A stretch of 64,000 bases of DNA from Streptomyces sp. NBC_01142 (GTDB lineage: Bacteria; Actinomycetota; Actinomycetes; Streptomycetales; Streptomycetaceae), in assembly GCF_026341125.1 (NCBI RefSeq), contig NZ_JAPEOR010000003.1, positions 744,001 to 808,000 on the forward strand, in the 5' to 3' direction. The translations under genes and the position numbers were made by a program. A model generated the notes under the pieces. It saw only the letters and a program-made list of their open reading frames with translations. It was not told where the DNA came from and did no database searches. Within the stretch, counting starts at the first letter, position 1; the number at the start of each line of letters is the position of its first letter. This document shows, in pieces, positions 45,133 through 54,970 of the stretch.

Positions 45133-46443
45133 CTACCTCCCGGGGCAGTCGGGCACGTCGGGGAGCCGGTTTCCGGGCGAGCGGATGTAGATGTTGGAGA
45201 TGTAGCCGCCGTACTGGGGCAGATAGGCCCACCAGTCGTTGGTGTACGGCGGTACGGAGACCAGTTCGCCGCGCTTCTGGCAGCCGACGAGAACCTCCAC
45301 GCCGTCGGGCAGCTTGGTCCGCGCCGTGGAACCGGTGGACGTGGCGTCGCGGACATTGACGCCCGAGCCCCAGGTCTCGTACCACTTCCCCGAAGGAAGA
45401 ACGCCGCCGGGCACGTTCAGCGAGCGGGTCAGCCTGCCGATGTCGGTGTAGGCCTTCCCGTAGGAGGTCTTGGCGGGATGCAGGGTGAAGACGGCCACGA
45501 TGGAGCGGTCGGTGGCACCGACCGTGCCGGTGGTGTGCAGCGCGGGACGCGCCAGGTCGACTCCCGCGGCGGCCCTGGGGGCGATACCGCGGCTCGGGCC
45601 CGTGCCGTCACCCTCTGCCGGTGCCGCCCCGGCGTGGCCGCACGTGGCCGCCGCGTACTCGCCCGACCAGCCCTGCTTGACCGCCCAGGGGCGGTCGAAG
45701 GCACCGGCGATGCCGAAGTGCTGGTCGAACGCGTCCGAGGCGCAGCGGGTGGACTGGCGCAGGCGCCCCATCACGAAGTCGCGCACGGGTGCCGGCGCGG
45801 AGTCCAGCAGGTACCGGTAGATCTTCACGGTGTCGCGCGCGGACAGAGCCGTGTAGCCCCAGAAGCCTTCGTAACCCGCGGGCGGCGGGGCGGTGTCGAT
45901 GAGTCCGAGCCGCGTGACCATCCGCTGGACGATCGCCGGCCCGCCGTTGCTCTGCCAGTAGTAGCTCGCCGCACTGTCGTTGCTGCTGCGGAGCATGGGG
46001 TCCAGCCGTGCCCGGTCGGCGGCGGGGATGCTGTAGCCGGGACCGCGATTCCACAGGTAGTCCAGGGCAAGCAGCAGTTTGACCACCGAGGCCGACCGGA
46101 ACTGCGTGCCCGCATTGAGCTGTTCGGTGAAGGTGCCGGTCTGCCGGTCGAAGACCGCGACGCCCGCCGTCACTCCCGGCGGAACCTGCACGTCCACCGA
46201 GGCCGCCTGCCGCGGCCCGGGGGCGGGGGAGGATACCGGTGCGGCGGCCGCGGTCGTTGCCAGACACAGCAGGGCCGCAGTGGTGGCGAGAAGCGCTCTC
46301 ACCGCCGAGACGGCCCGGCGCCCCGGCAGTCGACCGGCCGGCTTCCGGGTGCCTGTTGTGGCTGCTGTGTCTGTTGCGCCTGCTGTGCCGCTGAGTGTGC
46401 TGGTGGGCGCCGTGAAGGTGCCGGGCATGCTGCGAAGGGTCAT
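45133..46443 (-). CDS. Secreted class-A beta-lactamase-like serine hydrolase with C-terminal SH3 domain
   Basis: 436 residues, ATG 46443 with GGGGGA upstream. The N-terminal export signal lies after a Thr-rich stretch (VRALLATTAALLCLATTAAA). The SxxK motif is in FRSASVVKLLL and the SDN-like triplet in MLRSSNDSAASYYW. The KTG position reads VKQGWSG, so the third motif is altered. A bacterial SH3-type domain occupies about 345-425 (SGVNVRDATSTGSTARTKLP). The fusion to SH3 suggests a cell-wall-bound peptidase or esterase rather than an antibiotic-resistance enzyme. Confidence 0.8.
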   Translation of the reverse strand: MTLRSMPGTFTAPTSTLSGTAGATDTAATTGTRKPAGRLPGRRAVSAVRALLATTAALLCLATTAAAAPVSSPAPGPRQAASVDVQVPPGVTAGVAVFDRQTGTFTEQLNAGTQFRSASVVKLLLALDYLWNRGPGYSIPAADRARLDPMLRSSNDSAASYYWQSNGGPAIVQRMVTRLGLIDTAPPPAGYEGFWGYTALSARDTVKIYRYLLDSAPAPVRDFVMGRLRQSTRCASDAFDQHFGIAGAFDRPWAVKQGWSGEYAAATCGHAGAAPAEGDGTGPSRGIAPRAAAGVDLARPALHTTGTVGATDRSIVAVFTLHPAKTSYGKAYTDIGRLTRSLNVPGGVLPSGKWYETWGSGVNVRDATSTGSTARTKLPDGVEVLVGCQKRGELVSVPPYTNDWWAYLPQYGGYISNIYIRSPGNRLPDVPDCPGR

Positions 46444-46776
46444 GACTTTCCCCCGTACTGGGTGGGTTGCGCAGTCCGTCCGTACGGTAGGTACCCCGCT
46501 GCGCGCACGGTCCTGACGAATGTCAGGGCTACGCCAAGCGTGGCCACCTACGGGTCAGCGTGAGTACGCCCGGATGGCTCAGCACCATGTCCACAGGGGT
46601 GCCGGTGCGCGGCCGGACAACCGACGTTCCGTCTGTAGGCGTGGCGGCCGGGTCCTCTGCGCCTCGGCACATCCAGCACATGAAACGCGTAGAAGCCGTG
46701 ATGCCGGACAATCCGAAGAAAGAGACCATGGCTGCCAGGACAGGCCGCGCCTCCTACGACACGACGGAAACCGGTG

Positions 46777-47700
46777 ATGGCTGCGAAAGGTCCGGAAGTG
46801 CAAGAACTGGCGATCATCGAAGCACCGTCGGTGCTCGGCCTGCGGCCGTCCGGCGTCGAGCAACTGCCTGCGGCTCTCCTCGCGGCCGGACTGCTGGACC
46901 ACCCTGGGACGGTCAGAGCCGGCCGGGTCGAGGCACCGGCGTACGACCCCGAACGGGACGACGACACCGGGATCCTCAACCCGAGCGGCATCGCGCAGTA
47001 CTCCGTCAGACTGGCCGACACCGTCGGCGGCGTCCTCGACCGTGGCCTGTTCCCCGTCGTCCTCGGCGGTGACTGCAGCATCCTGCTCGGCAATCTCCTC
47101 GCGCTGCGCCGCCGCGGCCGCTACGGCTTGCTGTTCCTCGACGGCCACACCGACTTCTACCAGCCCTCGGCGGAGCCGGCCGGCGAGGCGGCATCGATGG
47201 AGCTCGCCCTGGCGACGGGCCGCGGCCCCCGGCTGCTCACGGACCTCGAAGGCCGCGGGCCCCTGCTGCGGGACGAGGATGTCGTCGCCCTCGGCTTCCG
47301 GGATTCCGCCGAGTCGGCACAGGCCGGGATGCAGCCCCTGCCACCGGGGCTGCACGCGATCGACCTCGAGGGTGTGCGCGCCGTCGGCGCCGCCGCGGCA
47401 GCACGCCGGGCGGTCGACCGGCTGGCCGCCGGTGGGAGCGCCGGGTACTGGGTCCACCTCGACGTCGACGTCCTGGACGACGAGATCATGCCCGCCGTCG
47501 ACTACCGCATCCCGGGCGGACTGACCTGGTCGGAGCTGGAGAGCGTGCTACGGACGGCACTGGCCGACGAACGAGCTCTCGGCCTCGATGTCACGATCTT
47601 CAACCCCCGCCTCGACCCGGAGGGGAGCATCGCGGCTCGCCTCACCGAGTGCCTGCGCCGCGGGCTGTCAGCACGGCCCCGCCCTTCATCTCACCCTTGA
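46777..47700 (+). CDS. Arginase/agmatinase/formiminoglutamase family ureohydrolase
   Basis: 307 residues from ATG 46777 (GTG 46798, with AAAGG 7 nt upstream, is a strong alternative giving MQELAIIEAPSVLGL). Manganese-site motifs are intact: VVLGGDCSILLG, FLDGHTDFY, and HLDVDVLDDEIMPAVDY. The family hydrolyses guanidino groups to urea (arginase-like) or related C-N bonds. The 333-nt region 46444-46776 upstream holds no gene I can support. Confidence 0.85.
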   Translation: MAAKGPEVQELAIIEAPSVLGLRPSGVEQLPAALLAAGLLDHPGTVRAGRVEAPAYDPERDDDTGILNPSGIAQYSVRLADTVGGVLDRGLFPVVLGGDCSILLGNLLALRRRGRYGLLFLDGHTDFYQPSAEPAGEAASMELALATGRGPRLLTDLEGRGPLLRDEDVVALGFRDSAESAQAGMQPLPPGLHAIDLEGVRAVGAAAAARRAVDRLAAGGSAGYWVHLDVDVLDDEIMPAVDYRIPGGLTWSELESVLRTALADERALGLDVTIFNPRLDPEGSIAARLTECLRRGLSARPRPSSHP

Positions 47701-47843
47701 GGCCAAGGCCTTGAGGCGACGGACGTGAGGCCACGATGCCGAAAGCCTCAAGGGACCCCGGAAATCGTCTGGCGAGGTGCCGGCGAGGTGGTGTGGGTCC
47801 TCACGGCCCCGCACTGTCAGTGGCGGCTGAGAAGGTCACCGTC

Positions 47844-48499
47844 ATGACAGACCCGACACCTGCGATCACCGCATACTGGGACGCCGCCGCGTCGGTATTC
47901 GACGACGAACCCGACCATGGCCTGCGGGCCGCGCACACTCGCGCCGCATGGGCCCGGCTCCTGCACACCTGGGCTCCATCCCGCCCGACCGACGTCCTCG
48001 ATGTCGGCTGCGGCACGGGATCCCTGCTCTCTGCTGCTGGCCGAGGCCGGACAGGGTGACCGGCGTGGACCTCGCGCCGCGGATGGTGGACAGGGCCCGG
48101 GGGAAGCTGACCGCCGCGGGCCTGACCGGACGCTTCCTGGTCGGCGACGCGGCAGCGCCACCGACCGGCGACGAACGGTTCGGCATGCTGCTCTCGCGGC
48201 ACCTGGTGTGGACCCTGACCGATCCCGAGGCCGCACTGCGCGAGTGGGTCGCCCGGCTGCGCCCGGACGGCCGGCTGGTGCTGATCGAGGGGCGCTGGCG
48301 CGAAGCCGGACAGAGCGGCCTGCCGTACGTGGCCGGAGCCGAGTCCCTGCCGTGGAACACCGGGATCCGCGCGGACGACCTGGCCACCGCCCTGCGCCCG
48401 CTCGTCAGCAGCTTGCGCATCGAACCGCTCAGCGGGGATGCGGATCTGTGGGGCGGCCCGGTGACCGACGAGAGGTACGCCCTCATCGCCCATGTCTGA
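47844..48499 (+). pseudogene. SAM-dependent methyltransferase disrupted by two frameshifts
   Basis: ATG 47844 opens a class I methyltransferase (ITAYWDAAASVFDDEPDHGL, motif I VLDVGCGTGSLL), but that frame stops at 48059. The family sequence then continues for about 10 residues in a second frame (SLLLAEAGQG, about 48021-48055) and in a third frame to 48499 (VTGVDLAPRMVDRARGKLTA; LVLIEGRWREAG). Two small indels near 48024 and 48052 explain this. Either the gene is dead or the sequence has base errors; the remainder is well conserved, which favours recent damage or an error. Confidence 0.8.
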
Positions 48500-48594
48500 G
48501 GTGCCGGGAGTGTTCGCCCGCGCGGTGAACGCCCCGCCGGGCGCAGCCGTAATACACGGCAGGCCGTCGAGCCCACCAAGGAGGTCCGCCGCGG

Positions 48595-49533
48595 ATGACT
48601 GCCCATCGAACCGCTGTTGCCGCTGCCACCGCTCTCATCGGTGTCGTACCGCTGGTGCTCAGCACCGTGGCAGCCGGAGCGGCGCACGCGCACGGGGCAC
48701 CGACCGATCCCGTCAGCCGGGTTGCCGGCTGCGGTCCCGAGGGGGCGCAGCGTGCGTCGGCGGCCTGTCGGGCCGCCGTTGCCGCGAACGGGGGATCGGC
48801 ATTCGACGAGTGGGACAACCTGCGGGTGGCCGATGTCCGGGGCCGAGACCGCGCGTTTGTCCCGGACGGGCAGCTGTGCAGCGCAGGCCTCGACGCGTAC
48901 CGGGGTCTGGACATCGCCCGGACCGACTGGCCGGCCACCGCCCTGAAGTCCGGTGCCGGGTTCACCCTCACCTACCGCTCGACCATCCCGCACAAGGGAA
49001 CGTTCAGCCTCTATCTCACCAAGGAGGGCCACGATCCGGCCGCGCCGCTGCGGTGGGACGATCTGGCGGACAAGCCCTTCGCCACGGCCACCGACCCGGA
49101 GCTCGCGGACGGTGCGTACCGGATCACCGGCCGCCTCCCGGCCGGGCTGACGGGCCGGCATGTGCTCTACACGGTGTGGCGCAACTCGGACACCCCTGAC
49201 ACCTACTATTCCTGCTCCGACGTGGTGCTGGAGGGCGCTGCGAAGCCTGACACCGAGCCCGTCCCCGAGAAGCAGGGTGCCGAGAAACCACCCGCACCGC
49301 CCGTGCCCGCGAAGTCACCCGCACAGCCCGTGCCCGAGCAGCAGTCGGCGCAGCCCGTGCCCGAGCAGCCGGCGGCGCAGCCGGTTGCCGAGCCCGCCGG
49401 ACAGCCGGCCGCGGCGTCGGCGGACCGCGGGGACGACAGGCAGATGGTGCTCGCCGGCGGGGCGGCCGCCGTGCTCGCGCTGCTGGGGGTGGGCACCTCC
49501 GCACTGATCCGGCGTCGCCGCACCGGGCCGTAG
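48595..49533 (+). CDS. AA10 lytic polysaccharide monooxygenase, membrane-anchored
   Basis: 312 residues, ATG 48595 with AAGGAGGT 9-10 nt upstream. The signal peptide ends AAHA so that His33 becomes residue 1 of the mature protein, the first ligand of the copper histidine brace. The second His is in TIPHKGTFSLYLTK. The chitin/cellulose LPMO body ends with YYSCSDVVLEG. A Pro/Gln/Ala-rich stalk with repeated PVPEQ units follows, then a transmembrane helix and RRRR, so the enzyme stays on the cell surface rather than being freely secreted. Confidence 0.88.
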   Translation: MTAHRTAVAAATALIGVVPLVLSTVAAGAAHAHGAPTDPVSRVAGCGPEGAQRASAACRAAVAANGGSAFDEWDNLRVADVRGRDRAFVPDGQLCSAGLDAYRGLDIARTDWPATALKSGAGFTLTYRSTIPHKGTFSLYLTKEGHDPAAPLRWDDLADKPFATATDPELADGAYRITGRLPAGLTGRHVLYTVWRNSDTPDTYYSCSDVVLEGAAKPDTEPVPEKQGAEKPPAPPVPAKSPAQPVPEQQSAQPVPEQPAAQPVAEPAGQPAAASADRGDDRQMVLAGGAAAVLALLGVGTSALIRRRRTGP

Positions 49534-49562
49534 GCCGTCGCGGGTGACCCATTGGGCGTCAT

Positions 49563-49580
49563 CCCGGTAACGAAACCGGG
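49563..49580 (+). terminator. Weak hairpin after the LPMO gene
   Basis: CCCGGT, 6 nt, ACCGGG, 30 nt after the stop; short and without a T tract. Confidence 0.35.
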
Positions 49581-49685
49581 GTCCATGCCGTACGGAAGGC
49601 AACCTTGACGGCGTGACAGTCATCCTCTAAGTGCAGCGGGTTCCAGGGCCGAGCAGCCCGCCCGTACGACAGCGCATGGAGTGAG

Positions 49686-50696
49686 ATGACAATGGTCCAT
49701 ATTTCGGTCGTCGTACCGTGTTTCAACGAGAGTGAGGTGATCGACGCCTTTCATGCCGCTCTGATCACCGCTCTCGAGCCGACCGGGTCGACCTTCGAGA
49801 TCTGCTACGTCGACGACGGCAGCAGCGACCGGACCCGGGGACACCTGAGGGACCTCGCGGAAGTGGATCCGCGGGTGCGCTACACCTCCTTCAGCCGTAA
49901 CTTCGGCAAGGAATCCGCATTGCTCGCCGGGTTGCGCATGTCCCGGGGCGCCGTGGTCGTCCTCATGGACGCCGATCTGCAGCATCCTCCCGAGCTGGTC
50001 CCCCGCATGCTGGAGCTGCACCGTCACGGCTACGACCAGGTCATCGCCCAGCGCGACCGTACGGGCGAAGGCGCCGTACGCACCGCGCTCAGCCGCGCCT
50101 ACTACCGCCTTGTCCGGCGCTTCATGGACGTTGAGATCGTCGACGGGGCGGGCGATTTCCGGCTCCTGTCGCGTCGTGCCGTCGACTCTGTCCTCTCCCT
50201 CCCGGAGAGCAACCGTTTCTCCAAGGGGCTCTTCTCCTGGATCGGCTTCGACACGGTCAGCTTCACCTACCAGAACGTCCAGCGGGCCGCAGGGCAGTCC
50301 AAGTGGGGCGGCCGGCATCTGCTCAACTACGGCATCGACGGGTTGCTCTCCTTCAACAGCCGCCCGCTGCGCCTGGCGATCCACACGGGTCTCTGGCTCT
50401 TTCTCTCCGCATTCGCCTACGCGCTCTGGATCATCGCGAACGTCGTACTCAGCGGTGTCGACACCCCCGGATACGCGACGTTGATCACCGCCATCGTCGC
50501 GCTCAGCGGAATCCAGCTCGCCACTCTCGGCGTCATCGGGGAGTACGTGGGACGGATCTACCACGAGTCGAAGCGCCGGCCGCACTATGTGGTCCGCGAG
50601 ACCGACGAATCGACGCAGGGGCCGTCGCCCGCGGACTTCACTGTCGGTCACGCGCTCGAGTCCGTCGGAAGTTCACGCTCAGGGTCCGCGTCATGA
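49686..50696 (+). CDS. Family 2 glycosyltransferase, GtrB/dolichol-phosphate-mannose-synthase-like
   Basis: 336 residues, ATG 49686 with GGAG 4 nt upstream (ATG 49692 alternative). The GT-A domain has [28 protein letters not shown] and the metal-binding [12 protein letters not shown]. Two C-terminal transmembrane helices ([20 protein letters not shown]; a second near 265-290) place it in the membrane. It transfers a sugar from a nucleotide donor to polyprenyl phosphate. ATGA overlap with the GtrA gene shows coupling. Confidence 0.9.
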   Translation: MTMVHISVVVPCFNESEVIDAFHAALITALEPTGSTFEICYVDDGSSDRTRGHLRDLAEVDPRVRYTSFSRNFGKESALLAGLRMSRGAVVVLMDADLQHPPELVPRMLELHRHGYDQVIAQRDRTGEGAVRTALSRAYYRLVRRFMDVEIVDGAGDFRLLSRRAVDSVLSLPESNRFSKGLFSWIGFDTVSFTYQNVQRAAGQSKWGGRHLLNYGIDGLLSFNSRPLRLAIHTGLWLFLSAFAYALWIIANVVLSGVDTPGYATLITAIVALSGIQLATLGVIGEYVGRIYHESKRRPHYVVRETDESTQGPSPADFTVGHALESVGSSRSGSAS

Positions 50697-51154
50697 ACGC
50701 GCGTACCCTCCGCCAGTTCGCGACCTTCGCCGCGATCGGCGTCGCCAACACGGGCGTCTATTACGCCGTGTATGCCTCGCTGAACATCTGGCTGCCCTAT
50801 CTGGCCGCTCATGTGCTGGGCTACGCGGTGAGCGTCACCGGGTCGTTCCTGCTCAACTCGTACTTCACCGTCCGGACGAAGCCGACCTGGCGGGCCTTCG
50901 CCCGCTATCCCCTGTCGGGTGCGGTCAATGTCGTGGGCAGCGGAATCCTGCTGTATCTCGCCGTGAGCGGACTGGGCATGGACGAGAACATCTCGGCCAT
51001 CGCCGCCGGTGTCCTCGTCACACCGCTCTCGTTCCTGCTCGCCCGGTGGGCCATCACCTCCGGCGCGGCTGCCACCTCTCGTCCCGAGGTGCGGCTGCCG
51101 CAGCCGCAGCCGGAGGCGGCCGTACGGATCAGGGAAGCTGCTTCGAGTAGGTGA
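50693..51154 (+). CDS. GtrA-family membrane protein (polyprenyl-phosphate-sugar flippase-like)
   Basis: 153 residues with four hydrophobic helices and the family motifs [19 protein letters not shown] and [20 protein letters not shown]. GtrA proteins are thought to flip polyprenyl-linked sugars made by GtrB partners, and the partner gene overlaps its start. Its 3' end overlaps the convergent DUF6056 gene by 26 bp. Confidence 0.88.
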   Translation: MNARTLRQFATFAAIGVANTGVYYAVYASLNIWLPYLAAHVLGYAVSVTGSFLLNSYFTVRTKPTWRAFARYPLSGAVNVVGSGILLYLAVSGLGMDENISAIAAGVLVTPLSFLLARWAITSGAAATSRPEVRLPQPQPEAAVRIREAASSR

Positions 51155-52646
51155 CCCGCTCCAGTTGGTAGTAGTCGGCGACGCACTGGGCAGGCCAGGC
51201 CTTGCGCCCGTTGTCGCCGAACGGCTCCAGCATCCTGCTGACCGAAACCGGCTTGTACGGCAGAACCTTCGCGCCGTCCGCCGCCCGGGCGCGCAGCCAC
51301 TGGTCCTGGCGGTCCCACTTCTGGGCCCGTACCTGCATGTCGTGGCCCAGCTCGGCGAGCGGGGCGATCAGGCCGACGACGGTCGCGGCGCACACCGCCG
51401 CGGCCGCCGCCGTCGCCACACCCGTACGACGCTGCCGGTGTCGCAGCGCGCGCCCCAGGAAGGCGCCGGCGCCCACGAGCAGCAGGACGTACAGCAGCAG
51501 GTAGTCGTTCCACGTCCGCTCCGTGGTCACCACGCGCGCACCGAAGACGGGGTACGTGATGACGGTGCACAGGTAGCCGGAGATGAGGAAGGCGAGCGCG
51601 CCGAGGGCCGTCAGGAGGAGCGGGCGGCACGGCAGCAGGACCGCCGGCCGTCCTCCCCGGCTCCGCGCCAGCAGGCCCAGCAGCACTCCGGTGGCGACCG
51701 CTCCCACGTACTGCCAGGTCGTGAAGACGGTGCCCAGGATCTGCCCGTAGCCGCGAAGCGAGGCGAGCAGAGATTCAGGGGCGAGCATGGAGGTGGTCTC
51801 GGCGCCGTACCGCTCGCGCCGGGTGCGCGATCCCGGGGAGGTCACCAGGACGATCGTGCCGATGGCGATTCCGGCCATGCCGACCAGCGACCAGCCACGC
51901 GCGAAGGCCACCACGCGCTCGGTGAAGATCCAGCGGCCGAACAGGACGACACCCGAGAGCACCACCAGGGCGACGACACAGGCCTCCTCGGAGAGCGTGC
52001 CCATGAAGATCCCGGCCGCCAGCACGACGGTCAGCGCGGCGACGCGGCCCCGGCGGCTGCGGGCGCGCAGCAGCGGGATGGCCGCGGCGCAGACCAGCAC
52101 CGGTGCCACGGTGTGCGAGACGGAGGCGGCGGGCCAGTAGAACGTCTTGTACGTGTTGGGGGTGGCGAAGAGGAAGACCGCCGAGATCATGGATGCCACG
52201 AGCAGCGGGACTCCGCGCGGCACCGTCAGGTCTGTCCTGCGCAGCAGCTGGACGGTCAGGGCCCAGAGCAGGACCAGCATCAGTACACCGCTGATCAGAC
52301 CGAACCACTGATGACCGGCGACCGGGAACTTCGCGTACAGCCCGACGAGCAGACCGTTGCCGAGACGGCCGTTGTCGGTGAAGTAGAACTTCCCGATCAG
52401 GCCAGAAATACCGTTTTCGCGCACGCTGGGCAGGAAGCACCATTCGTCCGCGCTGGGGCGGACGTGGCGGCCCAGCCACGAGGCCATCGCGAGCAGTCCG
52501 AGAGGCAGCAGGGACAGGCCCACCGTCCAGGTGGTCGTCCACGACCGGAAGAGACCTTCGCGGCCGTTCCATCGCCCCGGTCCGGGTCTTTCGCCCGGTT
52601 CTCGCGGGATGGTGACGCTCGGTGCGTCGACGGCCATTTTCACCAC
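51129..52646 (-). CDS. DUF6056-like multi-spanning membrane protein, putative glycosyltransferase (GtrC-like)
   Basis: 505 residues from GTG 52646 (AAAGG 5 nt upstream; ATG 52637 alternative). About ten to twelve membrane helices. A conserved loop near the N-terminus reads [18 protein letters not shown], with the acidic pair common in GT-C type enzymes, and [20 protein letters not shown] follows. It is convergent to GtrB/GtrA and completes a plausible three-part sugar-transfer system (make, flip, attach). The acceptor is unknown. Confidence 0.75.
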   Translation of the reverse strand: MVKMAVDAPSVTIPREPGERPGPGRWNGREGLFRSWTTTWTVGLSLLPLGLLAMASWLGRHVRPSADEWCFLPSVRENGISGLIGKFYFTDNGRLGNGLLVGLYAKFPVAGHQWFGLISGVLMLVLLWALTVQLLRRTDLTVPRGVPLLVASMISAVFLFATPNTYKTFYWPAASVSHTVAPVLVCAAAIPLLRARSRRGRVAALTVVLAAGIFMGTLSEEACVVALVVLSGVVLFGRWIFTERVVAFARGWSLVGMAGIAIGTIVLVTSPGSRTRRERYGAETTSMLAPESLLASLRGYGQILGTVFTTWQYVGAVATGVLLGLLARSRGGRPAVLLPCRPLLLTALGALAFLISGYLCTVITYPVFGARVVTTERTWNDYLLLYVLLLVGAGAFLGRALRHRQRRTGVATAAAAAVCAATVVGLIAPLAELGHDMQVRAQKWDRQDQWLRARAADGAKVLPYKPVSVSRMLEPFGDNGRKAWPAQCVADYYQLERVTYSKQLP

Positions 52647-52896
52647 TGCCTTTCAGAAGAACTACTGGTCCGCCACCCTAGAGGTGATTCTCGGCGGTGC
52701 CGTTCCACCCGCCGGCCGCGGAGCGCGAGGAGACCCCGCTCGCTCTTTCAGGTGATCGCGGACTGTCGTTCCGTGGCAGCCGACCAATCAGTACCGCGCG
52801 GGGCGAACCTCCACGGGGCACGGAGTTGCGGGGGTGGGTCCAGGAGGCCCGGAGGTTGGCGGCGGCCACGCTCTGGCCCGGTACGCGGCGATGCGC

Positions 52897-54906
52897 TCAC
52901 GCGCCGCTCCGGTGCCCGGTGACCCTGCGCTCCACGTGCAGCAGGTACTCCCTGCGGTTGAGCGGGTTGTGGTCCGATCGCGGCCGTGCCGGGATCGTGC
53001 CGCTGACCGGCCGGTAGCGGTCGAAGGCGCATTCCAGCATGCCCTCGCCGCGCGTCAGCGCCGGTAGCTGCTGCTCCAGCTCGTGTACCGAAGCGGCCGG
53101 AATCTCACCCTCCAGCAGGCATGACGTCCCCCGCATGTCCGGTGCGTACGGAACGGCACGCAGCCGTGCCAGTACCGGCAGGATGAGGCCGAACGTGTCT
53201 GTCGGGACCTCGAGGCGCAAGCGGTGCATCGGCTCGTGCACCGTGGTGCCGGCCTGCCGCAGCGCGCTCATCAAAACCAGCGGCGTCAGGTTGCGGAAGT
53301 CCCCGGCGGTGCTCGACATGCTCTTGTCGAAGGTGCCGTGGGAGTGGCTCTGCCGCGGCCAGTAGCCGGAATGCGTCATGGTGACCGTGCAGTCGGTGAC
53401 CTGCCATCCGTGGATCCCCTGCCACAGCGTTTCCCGCACGGTGTCCTCGACCGCCTTGAAGAACGAGTACGGCATCGACCCGAGCTCGACCTCCAGCCGG
53501 AATTCCACCCCACTGCCGACCGGAGCCGGATCGATGCGCAGTCCGACCGTCGCGAGAAAGGGGTTGGGCTCCTTGTCGATGATTTCGAAGGACGCACCGG
53601 AGCCGACCGGACGTTCAATACAGATCGTCGTCGTTTCGCGGAACGTGACGTCGACGTCGAATTCGTTCGACAGTGTTGCCTGGATGACCTCTTTCTGTAC
53701 CTCGCCGTAGAGCGAGACGGAGATTTCCCGCCGGATCTCGTCCCGCCGCAGATCGATCAGCGGGTCCTGCTCGGCGAGTTGGGAGAGAGCCGTGTGCAGC
53801 GCCCCCCTGTCGGCGGGCCGGCAGGGGACAACGACGGTTTCGAGGGTCGGCGGGGCGAAGTGGTGGCGCTCCTGGGCGGCCGCAGGCAACGTGCCGATCG
53901 CGTCGCCGATTTGGATGTCGCCGAGCCCCCAGAGCTTGCCGATCTGTCCTGCGGCGACCGACTCGCGCCGGACGGCCGAGCCGTGGTCGAAGACGCTGAT
54001 CGCGGTGACCTTCCCCTCGTCGTCCTGGCCGAAGGGCAGCCGGTCCCGTACGCGTACCGCTCCCGAGAGCATGCGGACGTACGCGATCTTCTCTCCGGCC
54101 GGACCACGTTCGATCTTGAAGACGGTGCCCGAGGCAGGGCCCTTTGCATCGCCTTCCGCCGCGGGCAGCAGCTCTTTGATCCCGGCCGTCAGCGCATCCA
54201 TGCCCGCACCGGTGATGGCCGAGCCGAAGAACACCGGATGCACCAGCGCCTGTCCGGTCTGCGCCGCGAGCACGTCGCGGAGCCTGTCGTACGAGACGGT
54301 CGTGTCGTCGTCGACGTACGCGGCCAGAAACGCATCGTCACGGTCGGCGAGCAGGTCGGCGAGCCGGGTGGTGAAGGCGGTGTCGGCCGCGCCGTACGGC
54401 GTGAAACCAGGACTGCGTGTGCCCAGGCCGTGCGCCGATCCCATCGGGACGACCGACGGCGTCAGTTTCTCGGAGATACCCCGCAGTACCCGCTCGCAGT
54501 GCGCGCCAGTGCGGTCGATCTTGTTCACGAAGATGAGGGTGGGAATGTGCAGTCGTTGCAGCGTCCGCATCAGCACGCGGGTCTGCGCCTGCACGCCCTC
54601 CACGGCGGAGACGACCAGTACGGCGCCGTCGAGCACGCTCAGCACCCGTTCCACCTCGGCGATGAAATCCGGGTGGCCGGGAGTGTCGATCAGGTTCACC
54701 GTGACGTCGTCGATGGCGAAGGACACCACGGCGGACTTGATCGTGATGCCGCGTTGGCGTTCCAGCGCCAACGAATCGGTCTGGGTGCTGCCGTCATCGA
54801 CGCTGCCGATCTCGTCGATGACACCGGCGGCGTGGAGCAGCCGCTCGGTCAGGCTCGTCTTACCGGCGTCTACGTGCGCCAGAATTCCCAAGTTCAACGT
54901 ACTCAC
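52897..54906 (-). CDS. Ribosomal-protection GTPase, Tet(M)/OtrA-like (EF-G paralogue)
   Basis: 669 residues from GTG 54906. G1 is AHVDAGKT, the switch region QRGITIKSA, G3 DTPGHPDF and G4 NKID. The later domains follow EF-G but have the shorter, diverged domain IV of tetracycline-protection proteins (HSGYWPRQSHSHGTFDKSMS; FRNLTPLVLMSALRQAGT). The family removes tetracycline-type drugs from the ribosome; chromosomal Streptomyces members may have other ribosomal roles. The GTG lies inside an upstream ORF (54860-54970), with only a weak GAGG 11-12 nt before it, so its translation is probably tied to that ORF. Confidence 0.88.
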   Translation of the reverse strand: MSTLNLGILAHVDAGKTSLTERLLHAAGVIDEIGSVDDGSTQTDSLALERQRGITIKSAVVSFAIDDVTVNLIDTPGHPDFIAEVERVLSVLDGAVLVVSAVEGVQAQTRVLMRTLQRLHIPTLIFVNKIDRTGAHCERVLRGISEKLTPSVVPMGSAHGLGTRSPGFTPYGAADTAFTTRLADLLADRDDAFLAAYVDDDTTVSYDRLRDVLAAQTGQALVHPVFFGSAITGAGMDALTAGIKELLPAAEGDAKGPASGTVFKIERGPAGEKIAYVRMLSGAVRVRDRLPFGQDDEGKVTAISVFDHGSAVRRESVAAGQIGKLWGLGDIQIGDAIGTLPAAAQERHHFAPPTLETVVVPCRPADRGALHTALSQLAEQDPLIDLRRDEIRREISVSLYGEVQKEVIQATLSNEFDVDVTFRETTTICIERPVGSGASFEIIDKEPNPFLATVGLRIDPAPVGSGVEFRLEVELGSMPYSFFKAVEDTVRETLWQGIHGWQVTDCTVTMTHSGYWPRQSHSHGTFDKSMSSTAGDFRNLTPLVLMSALRQAGTTVHEPMHRLRLEVPTDTFGLILPVLARLRAVPYAPDMRGTSCLLEGEIPAASVHELEQQLPALTRGEGMLECAFDRYRPVSGTIPARPRSDHNPLNRREYLLHVERRVTGHRSGA

Positions 54907-54970
54907 TGAGCGTCATGTCCTCTGGATAGGTGGTAATTCCCGCCTGAGTGGACACAAACGCTCCGCGCAT
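54860..54970 (-). CDS. 36-residue upstream ORF overlapping the start of the ribosomal-protection gene
   Basis: ATG 54970 is preceded by AAGGAG at 8-9 nt, a far better ribosome site than that of the GTPase. The peptide begins MRGAFVSTQAGITTYPEDM, continues SEYVELGNSG and ends ARRRR before a TAA. It overlaps the GTPase gene by 47 nt in another frame. No family was recognised. Leader peptides are known before tet(M) and erm genes, so a translation-coupled control role is inferred; it could also be a stand-alone small protein. Confidence 0.6.
   Translation of the reverse strand: MRGAFVSTQAGITTYPEDMTLSEYVELGNSGARRRR

Noticed and set aside
46560..47072. Plus-strand ORF of 170 codons overlapping the ureohydrolase start
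   Set aside because: It overlaps the ureohydrolase in another frame and its translation is Arg-rich with no family resemblance.
52897..54906. Housekeeping elongation factor G
   Set aside because: At 669 residues with a diverged domain IV and the Tet(M)/OtrA-type sequence, it is a ribosomal-protection paralogue rather than EF-G.
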